Of a DNA stretch of 64,000 nt, positions 25,847-36,381 are shown one piece after another. Position 1 is the stretch's first letter. Each line of letters starts with the position of its first letter. The notes beneath the pieces were generated by a model, which was given only the letters and a program-made list of their open reading frames with translations, was not told the origin of the DNA and made no database searches. This DNA is from Edaphochlamys debaryana (Eukaryota > Chlorophyta > Chlorophyceae > Chlamydomonadales): the NCBI GenBank assembly GCA_016858145.1, contig JAEHOE010000083.1, positions 248,001-312,000 on the forward strand. Reading direction: 5' to 3'. Position numbers and translations under genes: made by a program.

Positions 25847-27393
25847 TCAGCTGACGCGGCGCCGCCCGAGACGTATACGCAGGAGGAGCTGGCCCGCATG
25901 TTGGTGGTGGGCGTTGATCCGGGAGCGGGGCGCAGCTGGTTCACGGCGGCCTCAAGCCCTCTGTACGCGCCCACGGAATGGGCGTGGCGAGGATGCGCGC
26001 ACGACAGCGACAGCGTCGGCGGCAGTGACAGCGACGGGTCTGAGGCCGGCAGCAGCGAGGGCAGCGAGGGCAGCGGCGGCAGCGGGGGCAGCAGCGAGGG
26101 CAGCGGCGGCGAGGACAGCGACGGCGGCGGCGGTGGCAGCGGTGGCGGGGCCAGGGCCTGCCTGGAGTACCTGCATGACCAACAGCTGAACGGATACGAC
26201 GATACTGTGAGGTTGCCGCCTCAGCCCCGCCGCCCCGTGCGCGCGGGGACAACAGCCAGACGCAGGCGGCGCCGGGGGGGCAAGCGGCGCAAGCAGTCAA
26301 AGCACTGGCAGCCGCGAGGGGCTACGGCCAAGCGCAGGCGCCAGAGGCGCGGCTGCTATCGCATGTCCATGGGACATTGGCGGCAGATGGCTGGCCTCGG
26401 GCCAGTCAGGGCTGTTGACCTCCAGGCTCCACCAGAGCTGCAGCGGTACATTGCCGCCATCCCTACGGCGGCAACCGCCTCCTCTGCGCGGTACGAGGTG
26501 CACCTGCGCTACCTCGCTCTTCGGCAGGCCGGCAGCGGCAGCTGATGCGGGGCCGTCGGGCGCGGGGCCGTCGGGCGCGGGGCCGTCAGGCGCGGGGCCG
26601 TCGGGTGCGGGGACGTCGGATGCGGGGCCTCCGGGCCCAGCGCTGGGTGTGGTGGATGTGCTCTGGCACTACCACACCTCGGCGTTCCGCCGCAAGCGCT
26701 GGGCCGCCTTCATCCAGCGCGACCGCGCACTGCACCGCGTCGCCCAGCAGCTCACGCGCGGGCGGCGGCAGGAGGAGGTGGTGGTGGGCTGGGGGTCGTG
26801 GGCTTTCGGCGGGGGACAAGGGGGCTCGCCCATTCGACCAAGGGCGGGCGCGCCCCCACCGGGCGGTTAATAAAGCTGCTCCGCGAGCGATACGCGAAGC
26901 ACGTCCTCGTCATCGACGAGTACAGGACTAGCAAGGTGGGCGGGGCGCATCGGTACCAGCCAGGCGAGAGGGGCGCTTCATTAGGTCTTGCAGTCGCATC
27001 CTTCCTTCTTCGACCCCCTCCTACGTGCGCACACCCACACCGCAGACGTGCTACAACTGCGGGCACCAGGACATGGTGCTGAGGAACGGACTTGCGGGCC
27101 TACGGGATGGCCAGCGGGCCTGGTCGGTGAAAGACTGCAACAGTTGCTTCACAACCTGGGTAGGTGCGGGTGGGTGGGTGGGTTGGGGACGGTCCGTTGG
27201 GGCTTGGCGGCGTTGGTGTGGCGGAGGGCTGGTTGGGTAGACTTGGCTGGACTGACCCGCACCCCTTCCCACGCCCCCTCAGAACCGCGACGTCTCCGCT
27301 GCCAACGTGATCCGCATCCTCCTCTTGCTGAAGCTGCTGGGCTTCAGCCGGCCGGTCGCGCTGGAGCGGCCGCCGGCCGTGGACCCGGGCTGA
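25847..27393 (+). pseudogene. Fanzor: eukaryotic TnpB-like RNA-guided endonuclease, frame-broken
   Basis: The nuclease core of the OrfB/TnpB-Fanzor family is readable in order. RuvC-I is MLVVGVDPGAG (25900-25932). A Ser/Gly-rich insert and a basic region follow, then the helical part (VLWHYHTSAFRRKRWAAFIQ), GWGSWAFGG, KGGRAPTGRLIKLLRERY and RuvC-II as LVIDEYRTSK. Splicing at AAG|gtgggc (26935) to ccgcag|ACG (27046) yields EYRTSKTCYNCGH. The second zinc-ribbon pair is KDCNSC. Splicing at 27159 to 27283 adds RuvC-III, NRDVSAANVI, and a stop at 27391-27393. In the known family an RNA transcribed from the element guides DNA cutting in the nucleus. Two frame changes are needed inside the first exon: one extra base near 26510-26545 and one missing base near 26805-26850, perhaps in a G run. 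No intron of credible size explains them. The N-terminal part is not found, so this is probably a decayed or 5'-truncated copy. Confidence 0.85.
26549..26625 (+). repeat. 15-bp minisatellite inside the Fanzor gene
   Basis: gggccgtcgggcgcg repeats about five times with drift at the end. In the coding frame it gives Gly-Pro-Ser-Gly-Ala units, a linker between the beta-rich RuvC-I part and the following helices. One of the two frame changes sits just before it. Confidence 0.75.
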
Positions 27394-28614
27394 GCGCCCA
27401 AAAGCAGCGGCGGCGGCGGAGGGAGAGATGGAGCGGGTGGCGTGTGGGCAGGAGCGGATTGGAGACGGACATCTTCTCTTTCTATCTTTTGGAGGGTGCA
27501 TGTGAATGTGCGCCCAACCCAACCGGCAAAGTCCGGCATTGCGGGGTTGCGAAGGCCCCCAACTTAGGCGGCGTGGGTTTAGTCCGTGCGCTGTGGGGCG
27601 TAGTGCTTGATTGCGCGGCCCCAGTGCTGCCCGGCCTCGCGGGGTTTGGGGCTCAGCCCTTTTCCCTGTCCTGAGGAGGGACAGACACCCTTGTTTCCTG
27701 CACCTGGTTTGGGACGAAGGCTTGTTGGGACGAAGGCTTGTTGGGACGAAGGCGTTTTGGGACGAAGGCTTCCCATAAGGTAAGGTCATGGTCTGGTCAT
27801 TGACAGAGTTGAGGCGAGAACCTCTTGTCAGAACATCTCAAGGCAGCAGGTGACAGCTTCCGGCGGTCAACTCAGACCGCCAACACCGATGTCCTGTTGC
27901 CCCTGAAGTGGCTTGCCCCAAGCCAAGTCGACCCCTCCACGAAAGCCACGACGCCTTGCATACAGACCCACTGCCTAACCATTGTGCGCTGGTTCTCCGG
28001 TCTCTGCGTCTACCACTCCGTCTATTCCCTGCACCCCTCCCCCACTACCCCCACGCCCCATGGCTAGGGTGCATCAGAAGGCGAAGCAGGCACCACCCCA
28101 TCCAAGCGCCTTCGGCCCTCACGCCACGCATGGAGCTCGTCACTCCGCGGCTCCGAGTGAAGGGCAGCCGCTCGCCCGGCAACCAGCAACTGGCTCGCAA
28201 GCAAGGGCAACAGGAAGGAAGTCGGCTCAGTTCCAAGCTGGAGTGCGCAAAACCGTCGAAGCGACCACGTTACATGTGCAAGGAAGAGCCTGTAGCCGCC
28301 GGCAGGCCGGCAGACAGGGTGCTCGATGCAGCCCTCACCTTGCGTCCTCGCCACGACCAAGGGATCCTTCCGCCTGGGCTCCGGAGTACGAAGGCATGCA
28401 TCACGGCCCCTCCTCCCGGTGCACAGCGGACTGCTCCTGACAGCCAAAGGCACAATGCGGACCGCTGTCCCCGTCACAGCACGTAGGGCAGGGGCCGGGG
28501 CGGTCGCAGGCCTTGGTGGGAGTAGGTCCAGCCCCGGTGGCCCAACACATACCTAGGTGGGAGGGCGACCGAGGCAAGCGGGGCGCCACAGTAAGGCAAC
28601 TCATAAGCTCGACA
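27394..28614. other. Fanzor 3' flank and intergenic spacer
   Basis: No coding exon is supported here. In TnpB and Fanzor loci the guide RNA commonly starts within or just after the 3' end of the nuclease gene, so the first 300-400 bases are where one would look for it. I see GC-rich self-complementary stretches but cannot fold them. The four 16-bp repeats at 27709-27772 lie in this spacer. Splice-like sites on the minus strand at 28450-28610 might mark alternative 3' exons of the SprT-like gene. Confidence 0.4.
27709..27772 (+). repeat. Four 16-bp direct repeats downstream of the Fanzor gene
   Basis: The unit ttgggacgaaggcttg occurs twice exactly and twice with changes in its last bases, without gaps. 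It starts 316 bp after the Fanzor stop codon. It could be a chance minisatellite, a subterminal repeat of the element, or part of its guide RNA region. Nothing else in the sequence decides between these. Confidence 0.9.
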
Positions 28615-30966
28615 TCATCCGTACTCTCCTGATAGCGTAGCGCAGGTCAAGGCGCACAGGCGAACCAAGTCCCCCCCTGGCCATCCACGAGTAGCCCAGG
28701 CCCCGTCAGCCCCCGCCGGGGCGCACCAGTTGAGCATGAGGAAGTTGTAGCCGTGCCCCTGCGGGTCGAGGACCAGCGCAACAGTAGGAGGCAGTGCAGT
28801 GCAGTGGGAGACTGGTGGGCTCCAAAGGCCTGGCGAGCATTCGCCCGAGCCTCCGGGTCCATGCCACACAAACAGACCCCCGACGGCCTGGCTTGCCTGC
28901 AGCGACATGTTGGCCGGCGCCTCCCGGGCAAAGGGCTCGCACATTGAGAACAGCATGGCGTGCAGCATCTCGTGCGCCACCGTGTGGGCCAGCCAGGACA
29001 GCCTGCGGGGCGGTGGGTGCCGGTGCGGGTAGGAGGGCGCGGGCCACGAAAGGTCAGGTGGGGCTAATGTTGAGGGCGAGACGGGATCGGGGCGACGTAG
29101 GGTATCGGCACCTGGTCGATGCAGGGTTGCGGTGCAGAGGGGTCCTTGCGCCCTCCGACCCGCGGCCCCACCCACCCACCGGGAGGTGCACACCACGCCG
29201 TCTAACCGCACCGGCCGCCCCACACTGGGCAGCCAGGAGCCCCAGACCTGGGGGAAGGCGGGAGGAGGGTCATGGCGACCGGCCGGGACGCTCGTGCTCG
29301 CGGCCACCGTGCAGGTTCGCAGCCCCCAAGCGCTGCAAGGTGTGGTCGCCCCTCGCACCTCGCGCCACAAGATGACTTCCCCCGTGCGGTGCCGGTACGT
29401 GGCGCTGGGGCCGGAGACCGGGGCCTGCCCGGCCTGCGGAGCGTCCCCAGCGGGTCCCTCCGCACCGTCGCCCCGGTCCCTTTGTTGGCCCCGCTGCCAC
29501 CACCTCCGACCGCCGCCCCCTTGCGCCGCCGGTTCACAGCACTCTCGCCCGCTGCCACCGCTGCTGCCTGGCCCGTGCCCGGGACCCTGTGCCTGCACTG
29601 CTGCGGCCTGCGGCGCCGGCGCCGCCGGCCCCGGGGGCTGCGGCCGCACCAGCACCAGCGGCGCCACGCCCAGACGCCACTCCTTGGCGGCAAGCCGCTC
29701 GCGCGCGGAGGACGGGGAGGAGTAGGAGGACACCACCTGCTCACACGCGCGGAACGGTATGCAAGAGAGGGTCGGCGGGCCTGAGGGTGCCTGCATTACA
29801 GGAGCAGCGGCGCGCTGCTGTCCACGCCTCGCTGCTGGGCTGGCGCACACATCCGCATGTCCCAATCCCGAACTTGCCGCGTCACCCGTGGGCGCGCCGG
29901 CACCCTCCAGTCGGTAGTCCGCCGACACGTAGGACAGCCGCCGGCGCGTGCGCCTGCGGGGCGCGGGGACCATACCGTTCAGCGGTTCGCGGCGGACACG
30001 TGTCTTGGCAGCAGCGAGACACATTGCTACAGCCCAGCGAGGCAAGCCAGCGGCCTAGCCCGGGTCCCGGCGCCAAGTCCCAGCTTCACGGTGCATCGCG
30101 CGCGGCGGCAACCGCAGCTTTGGCGGAGGCATCAGCCCTTCCTCCCCCCGCGGCGCACCTGCTCAGCTCTCGGTGGAAGGTGCCCTGGAAGAACTCCGAG
30201 TCAATGACGCGGGCCAGCGCCTGCAGCCATGCACGTAGGGGCAGGGCCCCAGAGGCACACGGACGATCGGGACGACGTGGGCCGACGGGTAGGCACGGGC
30301 GGGGTGCAGACCGCAGCAGTGGGCGCTTGCCTCCAGATTGCCTCGCTGCTGCACACGGCTAGTTCTCCCTCCCCAGGCCCCCCGATGTCGTGTGCTGTGC
30401 CGCCTGCGCACCTGCAGGCGCCAGGGGGTCATGTCCTCGACCTCGAAGTCCGCCCGCCAGCTGCCGCCCTCGGGCGAGGCCGCGCGCCGCATCACCGCCG
30501 CCCATTTGGCCCTCCGCGACAACAGCCGTGGGAGGGAGCGCGCCTCGCCCTTGGGCACGCGGCCCCAGCACACCTGGGAGACAGTGTGGAGCATGGGGGT
30601 GGGTGGCGGGTTGAGAGCGCGGAAGGGGGCCTGTGGGAAGCCAAGCGTCCGCGCCAATTTGGCTGCCGCTCACAGGGGCCACTCTAACGTTCACCCGCAT
30701 CATCAGCGCCCGAGAGTGTCCAAGCACTGACCTTGGCCCAGTCCTGATCGTCCAGCCGAAAGTCAAACTGCCTCTGTTGGGAACGGAAGAGGGAACAGGA
30801 AGGGGAGCTTTACAGCGTTGGGAACGGAAGAGGGAACAGGAAGGGGAGCTACACAGCGTTGGGAACGGAAGAGGGAACAGGAAGGGGACAGCGTTGCCAC
30901 AGACGCCGGCGTCACCCCTGGCTTACGTCCGAGCTTGGGCGGGACGCCGAAGAGGTCAGGCTCCAT
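28615..30966 (-). CDS. SprT/Spartan-like zinc metalloprotease
   Basis: My model has nine minus-strand exons: 30966-30916, 30773-30732, 30573-30412, 30220-30159, 29953-29851, 29736-29359, 29247-29180, 29002-28897 and 28758-28615. Phases agree throughout and give 371 residues. The SprT signature is clear: ALARVIDSEFFQGTFHREL near residues 86-104, VRLDGVV before the active site, then the HExxH helix (VAHEMLHAMLF, His299, Glu300, His303) and the third zinc ligand in GHGYNF (His326). SprT-like proteases such as SPRTN and Wss1 degrade proteins cross-linked to DNA, and that role is inferred here. A Gly/Gln-rich insert (exon 6) separates the N-terminal part from the catalytic core. The intron between the HExxH exon and the GHG exon begins with GCAAGC, a GC-AG intron. 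The last exon end is uncertain: a donor at AACTG|gtgcgc would give a shorter, different tail. Exons 5-6 are the weakest part. Confidence 0.72.
30776..30892. repeat. Three 35-41-bp tandem repeats in intron 1 of the SprT-like gene
   Basis: Two copies of 41 bp and one of 35 bp start gttgggaacggaagagg. On the gene's strand each copy is a pyrimidine-rich tract ending like the true acceptor at 30774, but only the last one keeps the AG. The repeat thus multiplies the polypyrimidine tract of the intron. Confidence 0.85.
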
Positions 30967-31528
30967 CCCAGCACCATTGGCTGGAGCTGGCCTTGATGGA
31001 TGCAGGCCGGACCGCCGACGGCAGGGTGCGAAGGGGCGGGGGCGAGGGGGCAAAGCCCTGCGGACCCGCCGCCAGTGCTGGTTGTTCGCGTGCCGGTTCA
31101 AGCCGGCAGAGACCCTGTCTTTGAGTGTCCACGGTCGCCGTTGATATTAATTACCGCCAGTCGGGTCAAGCGCGGCGCGCGCCGCTCGTGTTCGCATGCC
31201 AAGTGGCCTAAGTGTGCGGGAGAGCCAGTGCTCGCACCGTTGCTTGAAGCATGCGGTGTGCATCAAGCAGTATGCTAAAGCGACTCAGGAATGTGGGGAG
31301 TGCACGTAAAAAGCGATGTTCATCGTTTTCTGGCCCGCTTACGGGCTTACCTGGCCGGTGAAGCCTATACCCCATTGTCAACAACACAGCAAACCTAGAT
31401 ACGCGCACTTTCAGCTGCAAACGTGCCCAACGTGCAAGTCCTGACCGTGCGAGTCCCGAGCCCAAAGCTTGCGCTTGTTGCGTATCTACGCTTGCTGAAC
31501 GTACCTCAGCTTAGGCCCTACTGGGGCC
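30967..31528. promoter_or_regulatory. Divergent spacer between SprT-like and SAM/EF-hand genes
   Basis: The two flanking genes are transcribed away from each other, so this stretch must carry both promoters unless a 5' exon was missed. I see no coding exon and no element I can name. Base composition drops from GC-rich to mixed between 31130 and 31500, as is common upstream of genes in this window. Confidence 0.35.
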
Positions 31529-33477
31529 ATGCTGTGCCGCCACGCGGCGCCCTGCCAACGGAGCTCTGGGAGGCATGGCCCAGCCCCGGCAAAATGTGTG
31601 CTCTCCTCACGCCCGTTGACAGCGGTGGCCTATGCGGCGGGACCATCTTCATCACAGCTTGCAGTAGCGGCGGCAGCGTCCGCGTTCAGCGACTCGACAG
31701 ATGGGAAGGGGGCAAAGCCCGCGCCAGTGCAAGTCACGCGGCCGACCTTGCCGTGTGACAAGCCCCTGCCCATGGCAAACGTGATGGTGAGATGTGTGCT
31801 CGGGAGGTGCGGGGCTTACGTCTTCTGCAGCCTCTCGAGTACCCGGCTCGAATACCCGGCCTCGTGCCCTCACCTCCCCCCTCCTCCCCCTCCCCGCAGG
31901 AGGTCCAGCGGCTGCTGTACCTGCTGGAGGCGCCCGAGTACTGCATGCGCGCCTTCCGCGAGCACGGCGTCAACGGGCAGGACCTGCTGGTTCTGCAGGA
32001 GGAGGACCTGGAGGACGCGCGCTTCAAGTTCCCAAAGCACGTGCAGCGGAAGGTGGGCTCCGAGCGGTGGACCTTTAAGGGGTTGTCCACGGCAGAGACG
32101 CGCAAGCGGGGTTGCCGGAAAAGAGGCTGGGCAGGGAGCAGCGCGAGGGGCACCCCGGGGAACGGGCCCACCTGTTGTGCTGGGCGGTTGGCGCTGATAG
32201 GTGCCGCAGGGAGCAGAGATGAGCGAGCTGGGGCAGGTGCCCACAGCCCAGGCTCTATGCCCGCCTCTTGCGGCTCAGACGCCTCCGCACCCTCCTCCCT
32301 GTCCTGAGCTCCTACTGCGCCTCCTCGGCTGCAGGTGATGCGCATCCCTGCCGCGTGGCGCGTGTTTCAGAGCATCACGGGCAGCCCCGGGCGGCCGGCC
32401 ATCACCATCGACCAGTACGTGGGGTACTACAGCCAGGGCAGGTGAGGCGGCGGTGCTGCGGGGGGTTGGGATGGAGAGCTGCCGACACGCCAGGGTCGTT
32501 CGGCAGAGGAAGCAGGGCGCATGCCGCATGCCGCATACAGCATTCGCAGCCAGGCATACCCCTGCAGCCAGGAAAACCCCGAGGGAAGCCGGTCTGCACA
32601 CGTGTGGAGTCCTGCACACACCTGCTCGCGCAGGCTCTCGGTCGTCTGCCAGCGCGGCGCGGCAACAGCTAGCAGACTCGCCCTGACGCCCCCGGGTTCG
32701 CACGCCACGCCTCGGCTGTGTTCCCGCCCATCCAAACCCTCCCCCCGTGTCCCGTCTCCTTGCCTTAAGACCTGAAGCCAGCCCCGTCTCCCTCACACAC
32801 TCCACCTCGACTCCCAGGGCTTTCGGTTCCGTATCTACGACCGGCCGGCTAATTACCGCGCCTACGCTTTCCCTGGCCTTTACACGAGCAGCCCTGAACA
32901 CTCCACCTCGTACCCCTCCTCCGTCCAGGTTCAACGAGACGGTGGTGAGCCAGCTGCAGGCGGCCTACCGGGCGGTGGACGCCAACAATAACGGCAACCT
33001 CACGTTTGAGGAGTTCCTGGTGGGCTTCTCATTCCTGGACGCAGCAGGTGCGCGGGAGGGCCGTGGGAAGCAGGCGGGGCGGGGCGTTGTGCGTCGAGGC
33101 AGGGGGCTCAAGGCCTTGGGCGGGGTTGACTCGGGCGTTGGTTGAATGGTTGCAGGGAGGAATGTTGAGGGGGTGAGCGAACGGACTGCAGATGGGTGGG
33201 GCGTGGGGTGCCGAGGGAGGGTACCTGTTGGCGGCAGGCGACACGTTGAGCCGTTCAGGCCTTAGTTCTTACGAGGCTGCCTGCTTGCCCATGACCCTGC
33301 CTTCTCTCAGTGGCGGAGACGCGGAGACCTCACTTCGCCACATCGGAGGGTGCTGCGCCTGCCCCGGTCAGCAGCAGCAGCAGCAGCAACCCCGGGGCGA
33401 GCAGCAGCGGAGCCGGCGCCGGTGCTGCCCCGGAGAAGCCCAAGGAGGGCGGCTTCTTGGGCTGGCTCTTTGGCTGA
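31529..33477 (+). CDS. SAM-domain and EF-hand protein
   Basis: Five exons (31529-31786, 31900-32052, 32335-32441, 32929-33047, 33311-33477) join in phase to 267 residues. The first Met is the least certain point; an upstream exon may exist. Residues 87-137 resemble a SAM domain: VQRLLYLLEAPEYC, AFREHGVNGQDLLVLQEEDL and an HVQRKV helix. This fold mediates protein-protein or lipid contacts. Residues 190-201 are a canonical EF-hand loop (DANNNGNLTFEE, calcium ligands Asp190, Asn192, Asn194, Glu201), preceded and followed by helices. A Ser/Gly/Ala linker leads to the C-terminal tail EKPKEGGFLGWLFG. The role is probably a calcium-responsive adaptor; target and location are unknown. Only one EF-hand loop is obvious, although such loops usually pair, so a second degenerate hand (around VFQSITGSPGRPAITIDQY) is possible. 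Confidence 0.78.
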
Positions 33478-34881
33478 GGCCGCGGCGGACCGCGCGCCGT
33501 TGGCTGGTGCAGCGGTGGGCACCGCGCTAGATGCGACCTGGCAGCATGGTGATCTTGGTGGGGCAAACCAAGCGTTGTGCGTGTCGTCCCGTCCATGTAG
33601 GGAAGCGGCTGCGGAGAGGCTGGGCGTGAGCGCTGGGGGCCTCAGGGGCGGGGACGTGGTTTTGCTGAGCAGGTGGAGTGTGGGACGCGGGAATTGGCGA
33701 TAGCAGGGCTACACTGGGACTTGTGTGCTGCGCGGGTTTGTGCGGCGTGATGAGTGCCTGACTCACATTCGTGGCTGGGGCCGGCATGCCCGCGCGCCCA
33801 CGGCCGGGGGCACTGACGCCGGGGGCTGCGCTGTCGAGGTGGAGGCTGCGGACCTACTCGGACGTGATACTAAACCTTTGTACGGGGTGTGATTCATCGT
33901 GACTGGGGGCTAGGCGCTGATGCCCGAGGCAGCTTGAGGGGGGCGGTTTGCTGGGTGCAAGAAGGGTCAGGGCTGGGGAGGAGCGCTGTAGGTGACGTGC
34001 GCTTTGATATGTGTGTTGGGGCAGGATGCTGTCGATTACGCACTATGCCTGCGGTGACTGTTATGCCACGCGTGCACCCTTGATCTGCTAATGCGCGCAC
34101 GGTGAAAGCAGAGAGCTGACGGCTGGATGTGATCAAATTGATGGAAGTTGGCGATTGTGTACATGGATGGGGGGGCACGGGATGAGACCTCAGAACTTAC
34201 AGCGGCATAGCTTTGGTGCAACCAGGACACTCACAAGAAGGGTATGCGCCAACAACAAGTTGTAATGCTGACGGGCGGTATCCGCCGGGCCCCAACAAGC
34301 AACGTGCCGCCCTTGTGTAGTGCACGATTCTGCATTATTCTAAGCCCGTCGGCGCCGCAATGGGCCCCGCTGCCTCCCACACTGTCCTCTTGTGGCCAGT
34401 GCCCAGCCATCCACGTAACCCCACTCATGAGCTACAACACATACAGCTCATGGGTGGGCCTATCTATCGGCTCCGCTGGCCTATGCCGGACTCAGCCCCT
34501 CGGCCGGCTTGGAGCGCCAGTGCACACAGGCGCTGGCGGCGGCGCTCATGAACTCTGCCGTACGCTCTACGCCACCTGCCGGCCGATGAGCGACAGCAGC
34601 CGGCGCCCCAGGGACACCGCAAATGAGTTGCTCACTGGGGCAGGGGGTGGGGGGGGGGAGATGGAGGGGGGGGGTAGGGCAGGTCCTCATAACACGACAA
34701 GAAGGGCACCCACTAACAGCACGGTAAGCCCCAGGTCAGCAGGACGACTGGGCCCTGCAAACCCCTCAGGGGATCCCAGTCAGGGTCCAGGCCCGGTCCG
34801 GATCAGGCTTCCTCTTGCCCTCGATCGCGGCAAGCTCCCTTGCCCCCCCCCCCCGCCCTGAGCTAGTAAACCTCCTGTCCA
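33478..34881. other. Intergenic spacer, nothing recognised
   Basis: This lies between two converging genes. No open frame has coding-like third positions. A G-rich run lies at 34638-34676 and a C run near 34844-34856. The 3' untranslated parts of both neighbours must fall here. Confidence 0.5.
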
Positions 34882-35433
34882 TCAAGTCCCAAGCCCCGAC
34901 CCACGTGCGACAGATGACGCCGGCTTGGCCAGCCCCAGGCCGCAGCCCAGCAGGCCGCAGCCCAAGCCGCCGCCGCCGCCGGCACCGGCGCTGGCGCTCG
35001 AGCTAGCGGAGGCCTGGCTGCCGCCGCCGCCCACGGGGTAGGGGGCGGGGTTGGGGACGTAGACGGGAGTAGGCACGTACACGACCGGCGGAGGGGCGGG
35101 AGCGGGGGCGGGGACGAGGTACACGGGAGCGGTACCGCCGCCGCCGCCGCCGCCGCCGCTGTTGGCGTTTGCGTTGGCGGAGGCGGAGGCCTGGCTGCCG
35201 CCTTGCGGGTACCAGCCGCCGCCACCATTGGACGAGGCGGAGGCCTGCGCGCTCGCCTGCGCGCTCGAGTACTGGGACAGCCCGCGGAGCTGGGCCAGGC
35301 CGCGACCCGCGGCCGCAGCAGGGGCGGGGCCGGTGGCCAGGAGGGCGGCGGCGGCCAGGAGGGCCAGCGCGGGCAGCAGCAGGCGCGGGGCGGGACCGCG
35401 GACGCCGGCACGGGCTGCGTTACGGCGCGACAT
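34882..35433 (-). CDS. Silk-like secreted Gly/Ser/Ala-rich protein A
   Basis: A single exon encodes 183 residues from the ATG at 35433. The start is supported by a basic N-terminus followed by a long Leu/Ala hydrophobic core, a typical signal peptide, ending at about PAAAAGRGL. After AAGRGLAQLRGLSQ come low-complexity blocks: SAQASAQASASS, YPQGGSQASASANANAN, a Gly run, a Pro/Val/Tyr-rich block (APAPAPPPVVYVPTPVYVP), another GGSQASASSSASAGAG block and a Cys-containing GLGCGLLGCGLGL. The motif after cleavage and the GGSQASAS block are shared with gene C, and the AAGRGL motif with gene B. Secretion to the cell wall or extracellular matrix is the natural inference. No catalytic domain is present. 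The C-terminus may hide an intron like those in B and C, but I could not place one. Confidence 0.62.
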   Translation of the reverse strand: MSRRNAARAGVRGPAPRLLLPALALLAAAALLATGPAPAAAAGRGLAQLRGLSQYSSAQASAQASASSNGGGGWYPQGGSQASASANANANSGGGGGGGGTAPVYLVPAPAPAPPPVVYVPTPVYVPNPAPYPVGGGGSQASASSSASAGAGGGGGLGCGLLGCGLGLAKPASSVARGSGLGT

Positions 35434-36381
35434 GCTGCTTGCTGGAGGCCCTACAGCTGGGAGGTGTGTAGCTGGGGTGCTGCCAGAAGGGTTGGAGAGA
35501 GGGGGCCGGCGCTACCAGCGCAGGGGCGTGTGGCGAAGGGCGTGTGGCTGCAGGAGGTGGCGAGCGGGCAAGCCGAGGCGGAGCGCTACTCGGGGCTGGG
35601 TCTGTGAAGAGTTCCGGAGTTTGCGCAGCGCTATGAAGGCCTCCGAGATGCGGCGGCCGAGGCGGGGGGTGGCCGAGGTGGGGGCTGGCGAACTGGAGCC
35701 ATCAAGCTCCAGGCGAAGCGCCGGGCCGCACCGCGCGAGGCGACCAGACGGCTCGTGTGCTCATCAACTCGTCAGCTGTTACACGCTCTCGCCGTTCGAG
35801 CTAATGCAGCGGACCGCACTTTGGCACGCAGCCGTGGCCCGCGGGTTCGACACTCAACTGCCTCCCGCCTCAACCCCACCCGCGCCTCGCCAGGGCTCAA
35901 CTCGCCCCCCGATCTTCATAAATGGATACGAACTACCCTACCTGAATACCCTAGCTAGTATCTGGCAAACCTGCTTATGCCATCGGTTGCTACGCTAGCT
36001 ACCTGCTTGCCAAGCCATTATGTACATCCAGCGCTGGCTCCTCGCTAGGCACAGCTGCCTGCCGCTCCGGCGCCACCCCAGGGCACACCGTCTATGATGG
36101 TACACTCAGCCTGCGGAGAGGAGGACAGGGGGGGGAGGCGTGGTGAGGGGTTTAGGAAGCTGCCGTCGAAGGGGTGCGTGGCGTGCCGGATGCAAGTCAC
36201 GAAGTCCGCCGCCGGCAGCGTACCAGCCCCAGCCCTAGCCCGGGTCACGGCGGCCCAACACCAGCCAGCCCAGGGTCCGGCTGAACTGACAACCATGCAT
36301 GCTGCACACAATTCCCGAGCCCCACGCTCCCACCTGCTTGCCACGACATCCCCCGGCAGCGCTTGAGCCCCGTTAGGCGCT
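35434..36381. other. Spacer upstream of silk-like gene A
   Basis: No exon is supported. It contains the promoter of gene A and the 3' flank of gene B. Composition is mixed, and short open frames here lack third-position bias. Confidence 0.4.

Noticed and set aside
27908..28486. 192-codon plus-strand open frame downstream of the Fanzor gene
   Set aside because: There is no codon bias, motif or splice context; it is probably spacer.
28905..29010. HExxH region as a Wss1/WLM-type or unrelated metalloprotease
   Set aside because: The following exon supplies GHGYNF and the preceding exon VRLDGVV, the layout of SprT-type proteases; a WLM protein would have a different helix and zinc-ligand spacing.
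34244..34861. 205-codon plus-strand open frame
   Set aside because: Its composition is not coding-like for this locus, it has homopolymer stretches, no domain is visible, and it lies in a spacer between converging genes.
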